Assembly: GCA_016293865.1 (NCBI GenBank)
Contig: JAEDDG010000017.1
Location: 1-40,662 of the forward strand
Reading direction: 5' to 3'
Length of the DNA stretch: 40,662 nt
Source: Oscillospiraceae bacterium
GTDB lineage: Bacteria; Bacillota; Clostridia; Oscillospirales; Oscillospiraceae
The notes beneath the pieces were generated by a model. The model saw only the letters and a program-made list of their open reading frames with translations, was not told the DNA's origin and made no database searches. The position numbers and the translations under genes are program-made. Below are positions 16,677 through 23,133 of this stretch, in pieces. How positions within the stretch are numbered: the first letter of the stretch is position 1; each line of letters starts with the position of its first letter.

Positions 16677-16862
16677 TTGAAGCTGAAGGGGAATACGCGC
16701 GCACCGCGCCATCTGCGCCGGCGCACGCGGGGCAGGCGGCGCAGCCTTGTATTCCGGCGGCGCAGGTATTCCGGCGGCGTGCTGTGCCTGCGGCTGGGCG
16801 CGGGTGCGCTGGGCTGCGCGGCGCTGGCCGCGGCTGTATGGGTGCGCGCGGCCGGTTTGTGA
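16677..16862 (+). CDS. Possible arginine-rich single-span microprotein
   Basis: A 61-codon frame begins with TTG at 16677 behind a strong SD (GGGAGG, eight bases upstream) and ends eight bases before a good terminator (16870-16904). The N-terminal half is extremely basic, with several clusters of Arg (RRRTRGRRR, FRRRR). The C-terminal half is a hydrophobic Ala/Gly/Leu segment long enough for one membrane span. That SD-frame-terminator arrangement suggests expression, but there is no ATG and no recognised homolog, and GC-rich sequence easily gives Arg/Ala-rich frames. Function is unknown. Confidence 0.35.
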   Translation: MKLKGNTRAPRHLRRRTRGRRRSLVFRRRRYSGGVLCLRLGAGALGCAALAAAVWVRAAGL

Positions 16863-16869
16863 CGGTGGG

Positions 16870-16904
16870 AAGGGCGCGGCGGATGATTTTCGCCGCGCCC
16901 TTTT
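16870..16904. terminator. Hairpin terminator
   Basis: AAGGGCGCGGCG (16870-16881) pairs with CGCCGCGCCCTT (16891-16902) and is followed by TT. It stands just after the possible microprotein and before the promoter of the next operon. Confidence 0.7.
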
Positions 16905-16963
16905 CTGCCGCCGGAGGGGAGAAAAAATTTTGTCCCGGCGGATGACGAAAACTGAAAAAAAGC

Positions 16964-16993
16964 TTCCATTTCCGGCGGATGATCGCGTATAAT
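16964..16993 (+). promoter_or_regulatory. Promoter of the URO-D/FAD-oxidoreductase operon
   Basis: A perfect TATAAT at 16988-16993 has a weak -35 (TTCCAT, 16964-16969) 18 nt upstream. The start codon of the first gene is 37 nt downstream of the -10. Confidence 0.5.
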
Positions 16994-17029
16994 GACAGCA
17001 GAGCCGAAAACCGAAAAGGAGTGTGCGCA

Positions 17030-18037
17030 ATGACGTCTTCTGAACGTGTTCAGGCGCGGCTGGCCGGCCTGCCGGCGGACCGGATGCCGAACCTGAGTCT
17101 GGTCATGCAGTTTGCCGCCCGGCAGATCCATGTGCCCTACGGCCGGTATCTCAGCGACGGCCGCCTGCTGGCGCAGGGCGTCGCCCTGTGCTGTGAGCGC
17201 TTCGGCATTGATATGCCGTCGGCCATTTCCGACAACCGGGAGGCGGCGGGCTACGGCGCCCGGGTGGTGATTCCGGAGGACGCGCCGTCCTTTATCGCGC
17301 AGCCGGTGGTGCATTCCATGGAGGCGGCGGCCGCGCTGCGTCCGGCGCCGCCGGAGTCGGTGGCGTATATGATGGACCGTGTGGAGGCCGTGCGCCTTCT
17401 GCACGAACACTTCGGCAGCGAAGCGCCGGTTCTGGGCTGGGTGGAAGGCCCTGTGGCCCAGCTGTGTGAGCTGATGGGCATGACCGAGGCCATGATGGCG
17501 CTGATGGATGAGGATGAAGAGGACGCCATGGCGGACTTTCTGGCCATGTGCGCCGATTACGCGGCGCAGTATGCCCGTCTGCAGATTGAAGCGGGCGCGG
17601 CTGTGATCGGCGTGGGCGACGCGGCGGCGTCGCTGATCGGTCCGCGGCTGTATGAGCAGTTTGCCCTGCCCTTTGAGCAGCGGCTGATCCGCGCCGTCCA
17701 TGACGCGGGTGCCGCAGTCCGGCTGCATATCTGCGGCAACATCGGGCCGGTGCTGCCGCTGGTGGGCCGCACGGGCGCGGACATTGTGGACTGCGACCAC
17801 ATGGTGGACATGGAGGAGGCGGCCGCCTGCTTCCCGGAGGAGATGGCGGTCTGCGGCAATTTTGACCCGGTGCGGGTGCTTCTGCAGGGCACGCCGGAGC
17901 TTGTGAAAAGCGAGGTGCGGCGCTGCGCCGGATTGGGCGCGCTGCACAGGAATCTGGTGGCCCCCGGCTGCGAGGTGCCGCCGGATACGCCGGAGGAGAA
18001 TATGTACGCATTTGCGCAGGCGCTTTCCGGCCGGTGA
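17030..18037 (+). CDS. Uroporphyrinogen decarboxylase (URO-D)/MtaA-family protein, second copy
   Basis: A 335-aa protein, the same length as the paralog at 783-1790 and alignable end to end: MPNLSLV, VRLHICGN, CGNFDPVR and VAPGCEVPPDTPEENM recur at equivalent places. The His-x-Cys (HICG) and later Cys (PGCEVP) again match the zinc ligands of MtaA-type methyltransferases, so a methyl-transfer role is more likely than heme synthesis. The ATG at 17030 follows AAAAGGAG. An FAD oxidoreductase starts 39 bases downstream in the same operon and probably acts in the same pathway. No corrinoid protein or methyl-substrate enzyme lies nearby. The two paralogs have diverged strongly, so they likely have different substrates. 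Confidence 0.85.
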   Translation: MTSSERVQARLAGLPADRMPNLSLVMQFAARQIHVPYGRYLSDGRLLAQGVALCCERFGIDMPSAISDNREAAGYGARVVIPEDAPSFIAQPVVHSMEAAAALRPAPPESVAYMMDRVEAVRLLHEHFGSEAPVLGWVEGPVAQLCELMGMTEAMMALMDEDEEDAMADFLAMCADYAAQYARLQIEAGAAVIGVGDAAASLIGPRLYEQFALPFEQRLIRAVHDAGAAVRLHICGNIGPVLPLVGRTGADIVDCDHMVDMEEAAACFPEEMAVCGNFDPVRVLLQGTPELVKSEVRRCAGLGALHRNLVAPGCEVPPDTPEENMYAFAQALSGR

Positions 18038-18076
18038 CGGCGGAGCGCGTTCTGCGAAGAAATAAGGAGGAAGAAA

Positions 18077-19477
18077 ATGATCATTCGTGCGCATGAAAAG
18101 GTGTATGACGTCATTGTCTGCGGCGGCGGCCCTGCGGGGATTTCCGCTGCCATTGCCGCCGGCCGGGCGGGCCTGCAGGTGCTGCTGATTGAGCGGGCCG
18201 GCTATCTGGGCGGCGTCAGCACGGCAGGCGCGCTGCCCTTCTGGCTGGGCGCCTTTACCGGCTCCAAGCCCTATAAGCAGATGCTCCGTGAGGGAACGGC
18301 CTATGCCGATCTGCCCCGGCCCCGGCGGGCTGTGGGCGGCATTTTCCAGGAGCTGTGCGACGCGCTGCGCGCCATCGGCGCCGGCGTCGGCGCGGGACCC
18401 TGCCAGGTGGCGCAGGGCGATGTGTACCCCGGACTTGGCCGGCTGGGCTGTCACGACGAGTTTACATTTGACCTGGAGGCGGGCAAGCGCGTGCTGGAGC
18501 AGGCCGTGCTGGCGTCCGGCGCGCAGGTGCTCTACTATTCGGCGCTGTGCGGCGCGCAGATGGAGCAGGGCGAGATTTCCTGTATTTATGTATCCAACAA
18601 AGCCGGTGTTACCCGGTACAGGGCGAAGGCGTATATCGACTGCACGGGCGACGCGGATCTGGCGTATTTTGCAGGGGTGCCCACCTATACCGGCGACGTG
18701 GCCGGCGGCCAGGTGGCGTCCAACAGTCTGGTGGCGCATATTGAAAATGTGGACAGCGGTGAAATGGCCGCATATCTGGATGCCGGCGGCGACCCGTTTT
18801 TCCGCGCCGCCTGCCAGAAGGCCATGGACGAGCACCCGGGACTGGATCTGCCGGATCACCTGCTGATCTTCCCCATGGTGCAGCCCGGCGTCTTCATGGT
18901 CAACGCGGGGACGTTTTTCACCGGCTATGACGGACTGGATCCGGAGGACATGACCCGGCTGTCCGTGCGCGGCCGCGAGCGCGCGCGCCTTCTGGCGGAC
19001 ATCGTGTTCAAAAATGTCCCCGGCGGGAAAAACAGCCGCCTGCGCCTGACGGCGAACTGGCCCGGCGTCCGGGAGACCCGGCGCATCGTGTCCGAGGGGG
19101 CGCTGACCGAGGAGGATCTGCTGTCCGGCCGTGTGTTCCCGGACAGCGTGGCGCTGGCCGCCCGGCACTTTGACCTGGAGCGCGGCGCGGTGCAGCCCTT
19201 CCACGACAAGAACCTGAGCATGAAGCGCGACGCCGCGCAGATCCCGTACAGCTGTATGGTGCCGAAGCAGTGCGGCAACCTGCTGGCTGCCGGCCGCTGC
19301 GTCCAGGCGGACGGGCAGGCGCTTGGCCCGGCCCGGATCATGGCCACCTGCTTTGCCATGGGACAGGCCGCCGGTACGGCCGCCGCGCTGAAGCTGGCCG
19401 CCGGCTGCGCGTTCAGGGACGTGGATTATGCGGCCCTGCGGGCGAAACTGCTGGCTGCCGGGGCAATTCTGGACTGA
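18077..19477 (+). CDS. FAD-dependent oxidoreductase (FAD_oxidored family)
   Basis: A 466-aa flavoprotein with an N-terminal dinucleotide fold (VIVCGGGPAGISAAIAAGRAG, a Rossmann GxGxxG at about 15-20) followed by LLIERAGYLGGVSTAG, typical of the PF12831 group (thiamine-biosynthesis-like and ThiF/GlcD-unrelated FAD proteins). An internal IDCTGDADLAYFAGVP and a C-terminal LLAAGRCVQADGQALGPARIMATCFAMGQAAG form the second FAD contact. There is no signal peptide, so it is cytoplasmic. The ATG has AGGAGG upstream. It is co-transcribed with the URO-D/MtaA-like gene and ends at a 16-bp terminator. Its substrate is unknown. Confidence 0.88.
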   Translation: MIIRAHEKVYDVIVCGGGPAGISAAIAAGRAGLQVLLIERAGYLGGVSTAGALPFWLGAFTGSKPYKQMLREGTAYADLPRPRRAVGGIFQELCDALRAIGAGVGAGPCQVAQGDVYPGLGRLGCHDEFTFDLEAGKRVLEQAVLASGAQVLYYSALCGAQMEQGEISCIYVSNKAGVTRYRAKAYIDCTGDADLAYFAGVPTYTGDVAGGQVASNSLVAHIENVDSGEMAAYLDAGGDPFFRAACQKAMDEHPGLDLPDHLLIFPMVQPGVFMVNAGTFFTGYDGLDPEDMTRLSVRGRERARLLADIVFKNVPGGKNSRLRLTANWPGVRETRRIVSEGALTEEDLLSGRVFPDSVALAARHFDLERGAVQPFHDKNLSMKRDAAQIPYSCMVPKQCGNLLAAGRCVQADGQALGPARIMATCFAMGQAAGTAAALKLAAGCAFRDVDYAALRAKLLAAGAILD

Positions 19478-19514
19478 GCCGCCGGCACAGCAGATCAGAC
19501 GGAGCAAAGACAAA

Positions 19515-19552
19515 AATCCCGCCGGACGCCCGGAAAGGCGTCCGGCGGGATT
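19515..19552. terminator. Strong hairpin terminator
   Basis: A perfect 16-bp stem (19515-19530 with 19537-19552) and a 6-nt loop lie about 37 bases after the FAD oxidoreductase stop. A-rich and T-rich flanks could let it serve the converging XRE gene too. Confidence 0.85.
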
Positions 19553-19603
19553 GCTGTTTGATTGGGTGCCTGCCGCCGGCAAGGGGCCGGCGCAGTCCGC
19601 GCT

Positions 19604-19840
19604 TTATTCACCGGCGGAATCTGTGTCCTCCGGCGTGGGATCATATTCCAGAATGTCGCCCGGCTGGCAGTGCAGGACGTCGCAGATGGCCGCCAGTGTG
19701 GAAAAGCGGATGGCGCTGATCCGGCCGTTTTTCATCTTGGACAGATTCACGTTGGCCACGCCCACCCTTTCGGACAGCTCGTTCAGGCTCATTTTCCGGT
19801 CTGCCATGACCCGGTCAAGCCGCAGTATGATGTGTCCCAA
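19604..19840 (-). CDS. XRE-family transcriptional regulator (YozG-like)
   Basis: A 78-aa helix-turn-helix protein. The HTH spans about residues 17-55 (SLNELSERVGVANVNLSKMKNGR), followed by FSTLAAICDVLHCQPGDILEY, the usual Cro/C1 fifth helix and end. The start is TTG at 19840, chosen because AAGGAGGG lies upstream at ideal spacing. It begins 14 bases after the stop of a DUF2975 membrane protein, a pairing known from yoaS-yozG in Bacillus. It probably regulates the shared promoter, which carries perfect inverted repeats (20638-20736). Confidence 0.88.
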   Translation of the reverse strand: MGHIILRLDRVMADRKMSLNELSERVGVANVNLSKMKNGRISAIRFSTLAAICDVLHCQPGDILEYDPTPEDTDSAGE

Positions 19841-19854
19841 GTGACGCCCTCCTT

Positions 19855-20616
19855 TTATAAAGTTTCGTCAGACTCCCGCTGAAGCTGTACGCCGTACCGG
19901 AAAACGGTCGCCAGGCAGAGGGTGATCAGAAAAGCGGCCGCGACGCCCCACTGGATGCAGATGCCGCCGTCCCGCCCGGCGGAGAGAAATGCGGAGGCCA
20001 GCGTCTCGCCGGCGGAAGAGAAAACGGCGACCGGGATCAGAGCGAAGCTGAACGCGCGCATTTTCCGGACCACCGCTTCGCTGAACGGCGAACCGTCTGC
20101 CGCCAGCGCCCGGAACAGCGCCCGCAGCAGCCAGAGTGCCGCCGCCGCGGAGAGCAGAAATGCTATGCCGGCGGCCAGCACAAGAATCAGGTCGTTCACC
20201 CGGTACACGGAAGGATCCGTCACCGCGTCGATCACTTTCTGATCACCCTGTGTGCGGATGACCGCGGAAGAGAAGTCGCTGCTGAAAAGTCTGAGTCCGA
20301 CACGGATTTCCTGATCTTCCGGAGGGAGAAACGGTTTGTACGCTTCGGACTGCGCATCTCCCGGGCCGCCGTCAGCTGCATACGCCACCGAATCTGCGAG
20401 GATGGACCAGAGTCCGGGAAAGGACTCGCTGCCGACACGGATTTCGGCGCTGCCGGTCATGCTGACCGTGACGCCGTCTCCGGGCAGCGCAGCCAGCCAG
20501 ACCGTTCCGACTGTGACGGCGGCTGCCAGCAGCAGCGCGGCGGCAAACAGGATCAGGGAGACCAATGCCCCGATTTTTCCGAACCGCCGGACTTTCAGAA
20601 GTGTTGTGTTGTTCAT
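19855..20616 (-). CDS. DUF2975 membrane protein
   Basis: A 253-aa membrane protein with four predicted spans: about 15-41, 139-165, 189-208 and 223-242. A long extracytoplasmic loop lies between the first two. The four-span layout, length and the small XRE gene directly downstream match DUF2975 proteins, whose function is unknown. The ATG at 20616 has GGAGGTC upstream, and the leader contains an inverted repeat. The pair forms a self-contained two-gene unit resembling other regulator-membrane protein modules of Firmicutes. Confidence 0.85.
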   Translation of the reverse strand: MNNTTLLKVRRFGKIGALVSLILFAAALLLAAAVTVGTVWLAALPGDGVTVSMTGSAEIRVGSESFPGLWSILADSVAYAADGGPGDAQSEAYKPFLPPEDQEIRVGLRLFSSDFSSAVIRTQGDQKVIDAVTDPSVYRVNDLILVLAAGIAFLLSAAAALWLLRALFRALAADGSPFSEAVVRKMRAFSFALIPVAVFSSAGETLASAFLSAGRDGGICIQWGVAAAFLITLCLATVFRYGVQLQRESDETL

Positions 20617-20637
20617 AAAATGACCTCCGCATTTAAC

Positions 20638-20736
20638 ATAAAATATTTAACGCTAATCGTTAATTTCTGCACATAGGATAACAGACATGCTGGTGGATGT
20701 CAAGCTATTTTTTACGAAAAACGTTAAATATTTTAT
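20638..20736. promoter_or_regulatory. Paired inverted repeats flanking the DUF2975-XRE promoter
   Basis: A 15-nt element at 20638-20652 is repeated as its exact reverse complement at 20722-20736, on either side of the promoter. A third half-site makes a local palindrome TTAACG-N5-CGTTAA at 20647-20663. The sites lie upstream of the -35 and in the early leader, fitting autorepression by the XRE protein, possibly with looping. Confidence 0.6.
20675..20703 (-). promoter_or_regulatory. Promoter of the DUF2975-XRE operon
   Basis: On the minus strand a perfect TTGACA (20698-20703), a 17-nt spacer and TATCCT (20675-20680). Confidence 0.7.
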
Positions 20737-20784
20737 TTTTTGCGTTCTGTAAAGGCGGAGGTCACTTCCGGAAGGGGAAATGCA

Positions 20785-20820
20785 CGGGAAGCGGCGTGAC
20801 AGCAATCACGCCGCTTCCCG
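20785..20820 (-). terminator. Hairpin after aspS
   Basis: A perfect 15-bp stem (20785-20799 with 20806-20820) lies 30 bases past the aspS stop. The tail is only moderately T-rich. Confidence 0.65.
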
Positions 20821-20849
20821 GACAAAGCGCAGCCGGAGCTGCCCGGCAG

Positions 20850-22631
20850 TTATTCCCTGACAGTGACGGCGATGCCCAGCTCGTCCAGCTGTTTCTGGTC
20901 CACTTCCGCGGGGCAGGCGGTCATGGGCTCGGAGGCGTTCTGAACCTTCGGGAAGGCGATGCAGTCCCGGATGGAGTCCAGTCCAGCCATGAGCATGCAC
21001 AGCCGGTCCAGGCCGTAGGCCAGGCCGCCGTGCGGGGGGGCGCCGTATTTGAAGGCGTTGATCAGGTGGCCGAAGCGGGCCATGGCGTCCTCGTTTGTAA
21101 AGCCCAGGGCGCGGAACATGGTTTCCTGCATTTCCGGCGTGTTGATGCGGATGGAGCCGCCGCCCAGCTCCGTGCCGTTGAGCACGATGTCATAGGCTCT
21201 GGCACGGCAGCCGGCCTTGTCGGTTTCCAGCTTGCCGATGTCCTCTTCCAGCGGCGCGGTGAAGGGATGGTGCATGGCCACATAGCGGCCTTCTTCCTCG
21301 GAGTACTCGAACATGGGGAATTCCGTGACCCAGAGGAACTTGTAATCATCCTTTTTCAGGATGCCCAGACGCCGCGCACATTCGCAGCGCAGGGCGCCCA
21401 GCGCCGCGAAGACGATTTCGTTTTTCGCGTCGCCCACAATCAGGATCAGGTCGCCGTCCTCTGCGCCGGCGCGGGCGAGAATGGCGGCGTTTTCCTCATC
21501 TGTCAGCATCTTCTGGTAAGAGCTGGTGACCGTGCCCTCGTGCAGGCGGGTCCAGGCCAGGCCCTTTGCCTTGTAGGTTTTCACATAGTCGGCCAGGCTG
21601 TCGATCTTCTTCCGGGGGAACGCGCCGCCGCCGCCCTTGACGTTGATCAGGCGCACGCTGCCGCCGGCGGCCACAGGCTCGGAAAAGACCTTGAAGGCGC
21701 AGTCCTTCACAATGTCGGAGATGTCCGTCAGCTCAAAGCCGAAGCGCATATCCGGCTTGTCGGAGCCGAAGCGGTCCATGGCCTCCCGCCAGGGCATGCG
21801 CAGAAACGGCGTGGACACGTCCACATCCAGCACTTCCTTGAACACGCGCTTGATGAAGCCCTCCTGGATGGCGAGGATTTCATCCTCGTTGATGAAGCTC
21901 ATCTCCAGGTCGATCTGGGTGAATTCAGGCTGCCGGTCAGCACGCAGATCCTCGTCCCGGAAGCAGCGGACGATCTGCATGTACCGGTCAAAGCCGGAGA
22001 GCATCAGCAGCTGCTTGTACTGCTGGGGCGACTGGGGCAGGGCGTAGAAACTGCCGGGGTGCACGCGGCTGGGCACCAGATAGTCACGGGCGCCTTCCGG
22101 CGTGGATTTGGTGAGCATGGGCGTTTCGATTTCGAGGAAGCCGTTTTCGTCAAAATAGTCACGGGCCACCTTGGTGATCTTGTGGCGCATGAGAATGGCC
22201 CGCTGCATATCCGGGCGGCGCAGGTCCAGATAGCGGTATTTCAGACGCAGCATATCGTTGACGTCGGAGTTTTCCACGATTTCAAACGGCGGTGTTTCAG
22301 ATGCGGCCAGAAGGCGCAGCTCCTGAACCTCGATTTCAATATCGCCTGTGGGGATTTTGTCGGTTTTGGACTCCCGTTCGCGCACAAGGCCCGTGGCGGC
22401 GATGACATATTCCGCGCGGAGGCCTGCGGCCTTCTGGAAAATGGCCGGGTCGGTGGCGTCGTCAAAGGACAGCTGCAAAAGACCCGTGCGGTCACGCAGG
22501 TCAACGAAGATCAGGCTGCCCAGGTTCCGCTGGCGCTGAACCCAGCCGCACACGCTGACGGTGCGCCCGGCGTCCGATGCGCGCAGCGTGCCGCAATAGT
22601 CGCTTCGCTTGAAATTCTTCAAAGTGTCCAT
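20850..22631 (-). CDS. aspS: Aspartate-tRNA ligase
   Basis: A 593-aa class II aminoacyl-tRNA synthetase of the long bacterial type. It has an N-terminal OB-fold anticodon-binding domain (CGWVQRQRNLGSLIFVDLRD), the catalytic core with QSPQQYKQLLM, motif 2 (FRDEDLRADRQPEFTQ) and motif 3 (GLAYGLDRLCML), and a GAD-type insertion in between. It charges tRNA-Asp. Whether it is discriminating or also charges tRNA-Asn cannot be settled here. The ATG has AAGGAG upstream. It is the last gene of recJ-relA-dtd-aspS and lies 43 bases after dtd. Confidence 0.96.
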   Translation of the reverse strand: MDTLKNFKRSDYCGTLRASDAGRTVSVCGWVQRQRNLGSLIFVDLRDRTGLLQLSFDDATDPAIFQKAAGLRAEYVIAATGLVRERESKTDKIPTGDIEIEVQELRLLAASETPPFEIVENSDVNDMLRLKYRYLDLRRPDMQRAILMRHKITKVARDYFDENGFLEIETPMLTKSTPEGARDYLVPSRVHPGSFYALPQSPQQYKQLLMLSGFDRYMQIVRCFRDEDLRADRQPEFTQIDLEMSFINEDEILAIQEGFIKRVFKEVLDVDVSTPFLRMPWREAMDRFGSDKPDMRFGFELTDISDIVKDCAFKVFSEPVAAGGSVRLINVKGGGGAFPRKKIDSLADYVKTYKAKGLAWTRLHEGTVTSSYQKMLTDEENAAILARAGAEDGDLILIVGDAKNEIVFAALGALRCECARRLGILKKDDYKFLWVTEFPMFEYSEEEGRYVAMHHPFTAPLEEDIGKLETDKAGCRARAYDIVLNGTELGGGSIRINTPEMQETMFRALGFTNEDAMARFGHLINAFKYGAPPHGGLAYGLDRLCMLMAGLDSIRDCIAFPKVQNASEPMTACPAEVDQKQLDELGIAVTVRE

Positions 22632-22674
22632 GGTTTTTTATCTCCTTATGGCCCCGGAGGGCGAATTTATTTCA

Positions 22675-23118
22675 TCAAAGAACGTCCGTATCCAGCAGGA
22701 TGGTCACCGGCCCGTCGTTTTCGCTGGAGACCAGCATGTCCGCGCCGAACTGTCCGTGCTGTACCTCAAAGCCCTGCGCACGGCAGAGCTCAATGACCTT
22801 TTCGTAAAGCGGGACGGCGGTTTCCGGCCGCGCGGCGGCGGTGAAGCCGGGCCGGCGGCTTTTGCAGTCCGCATACAGCGTGAACTGGGAAACGATCAGA
22901 AGCGCGCCGCCTGCCGCGGCCGGATTCAGGTTCATTCTGCCGTTTTCGTCCTCAAAAACCCGCAGGCCGCAGATCCTGTCCGCGATTTTTTCCGCCTGGG
23001 CCTGGGTGTCCGCGGTATGGACGCCCAGCAGGACGAGAAAGCCCTTTCCGATGCGGGCCGTCTCCGCGCCGTCAATGGAGACTGCGGCGCTGCGTACCCG
23101 GGTGACAACTGCTCTCAT
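22675..23118 (-). CDS. dtd: D-aminoacyl-tRNA deacylase
   Basis: A 147-aa protein of the standard DTD length that hydrolyses D-amino acids from mischarged tRNAs. Conserved signatures are visible: MRAVVTRV at the start, the SQFTLYAD catalytic segment, the RPGFTAAA stretch and the cross-subunit Gly-Pro motif GPVTILLDT near the C-terminus. The ATG has AAAGGAGC upstream and lies 15 bases after relA, so it belongs to the same operon. The relA-dtd pairing is common in Firmicutes. Confidence 0.96.
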   Translation of the reverse strand: MRAVVTRVRSAAVSIDGAETARIGKGFLVLLGVHTADTQAQAEKIADRICGLRVFEDENGRMNLNPAAAGGALLIVSQFTLYADCKSRRPGFTAAARPETAVPLYEKVIELCRAQGFEVQHGQFGADMLVSSENDGPVTILLDTDVL

Positions 23119-23133
23119 GTTTCCGCTCCTTTT

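Noticed and set aside
16625..19582. Minus-strand frame of 985 codons
   Set aside because: It lies antisense to the URO-D-like and FAD oxidoreductase genes, which have clear motifs, SDs and a promoter.
20697..22796. Plus-strand frame of 699 codons starting in the DUF2975 promoter region
   Set aside because: It is antisense to aspS and begins inside the mapped promoter.
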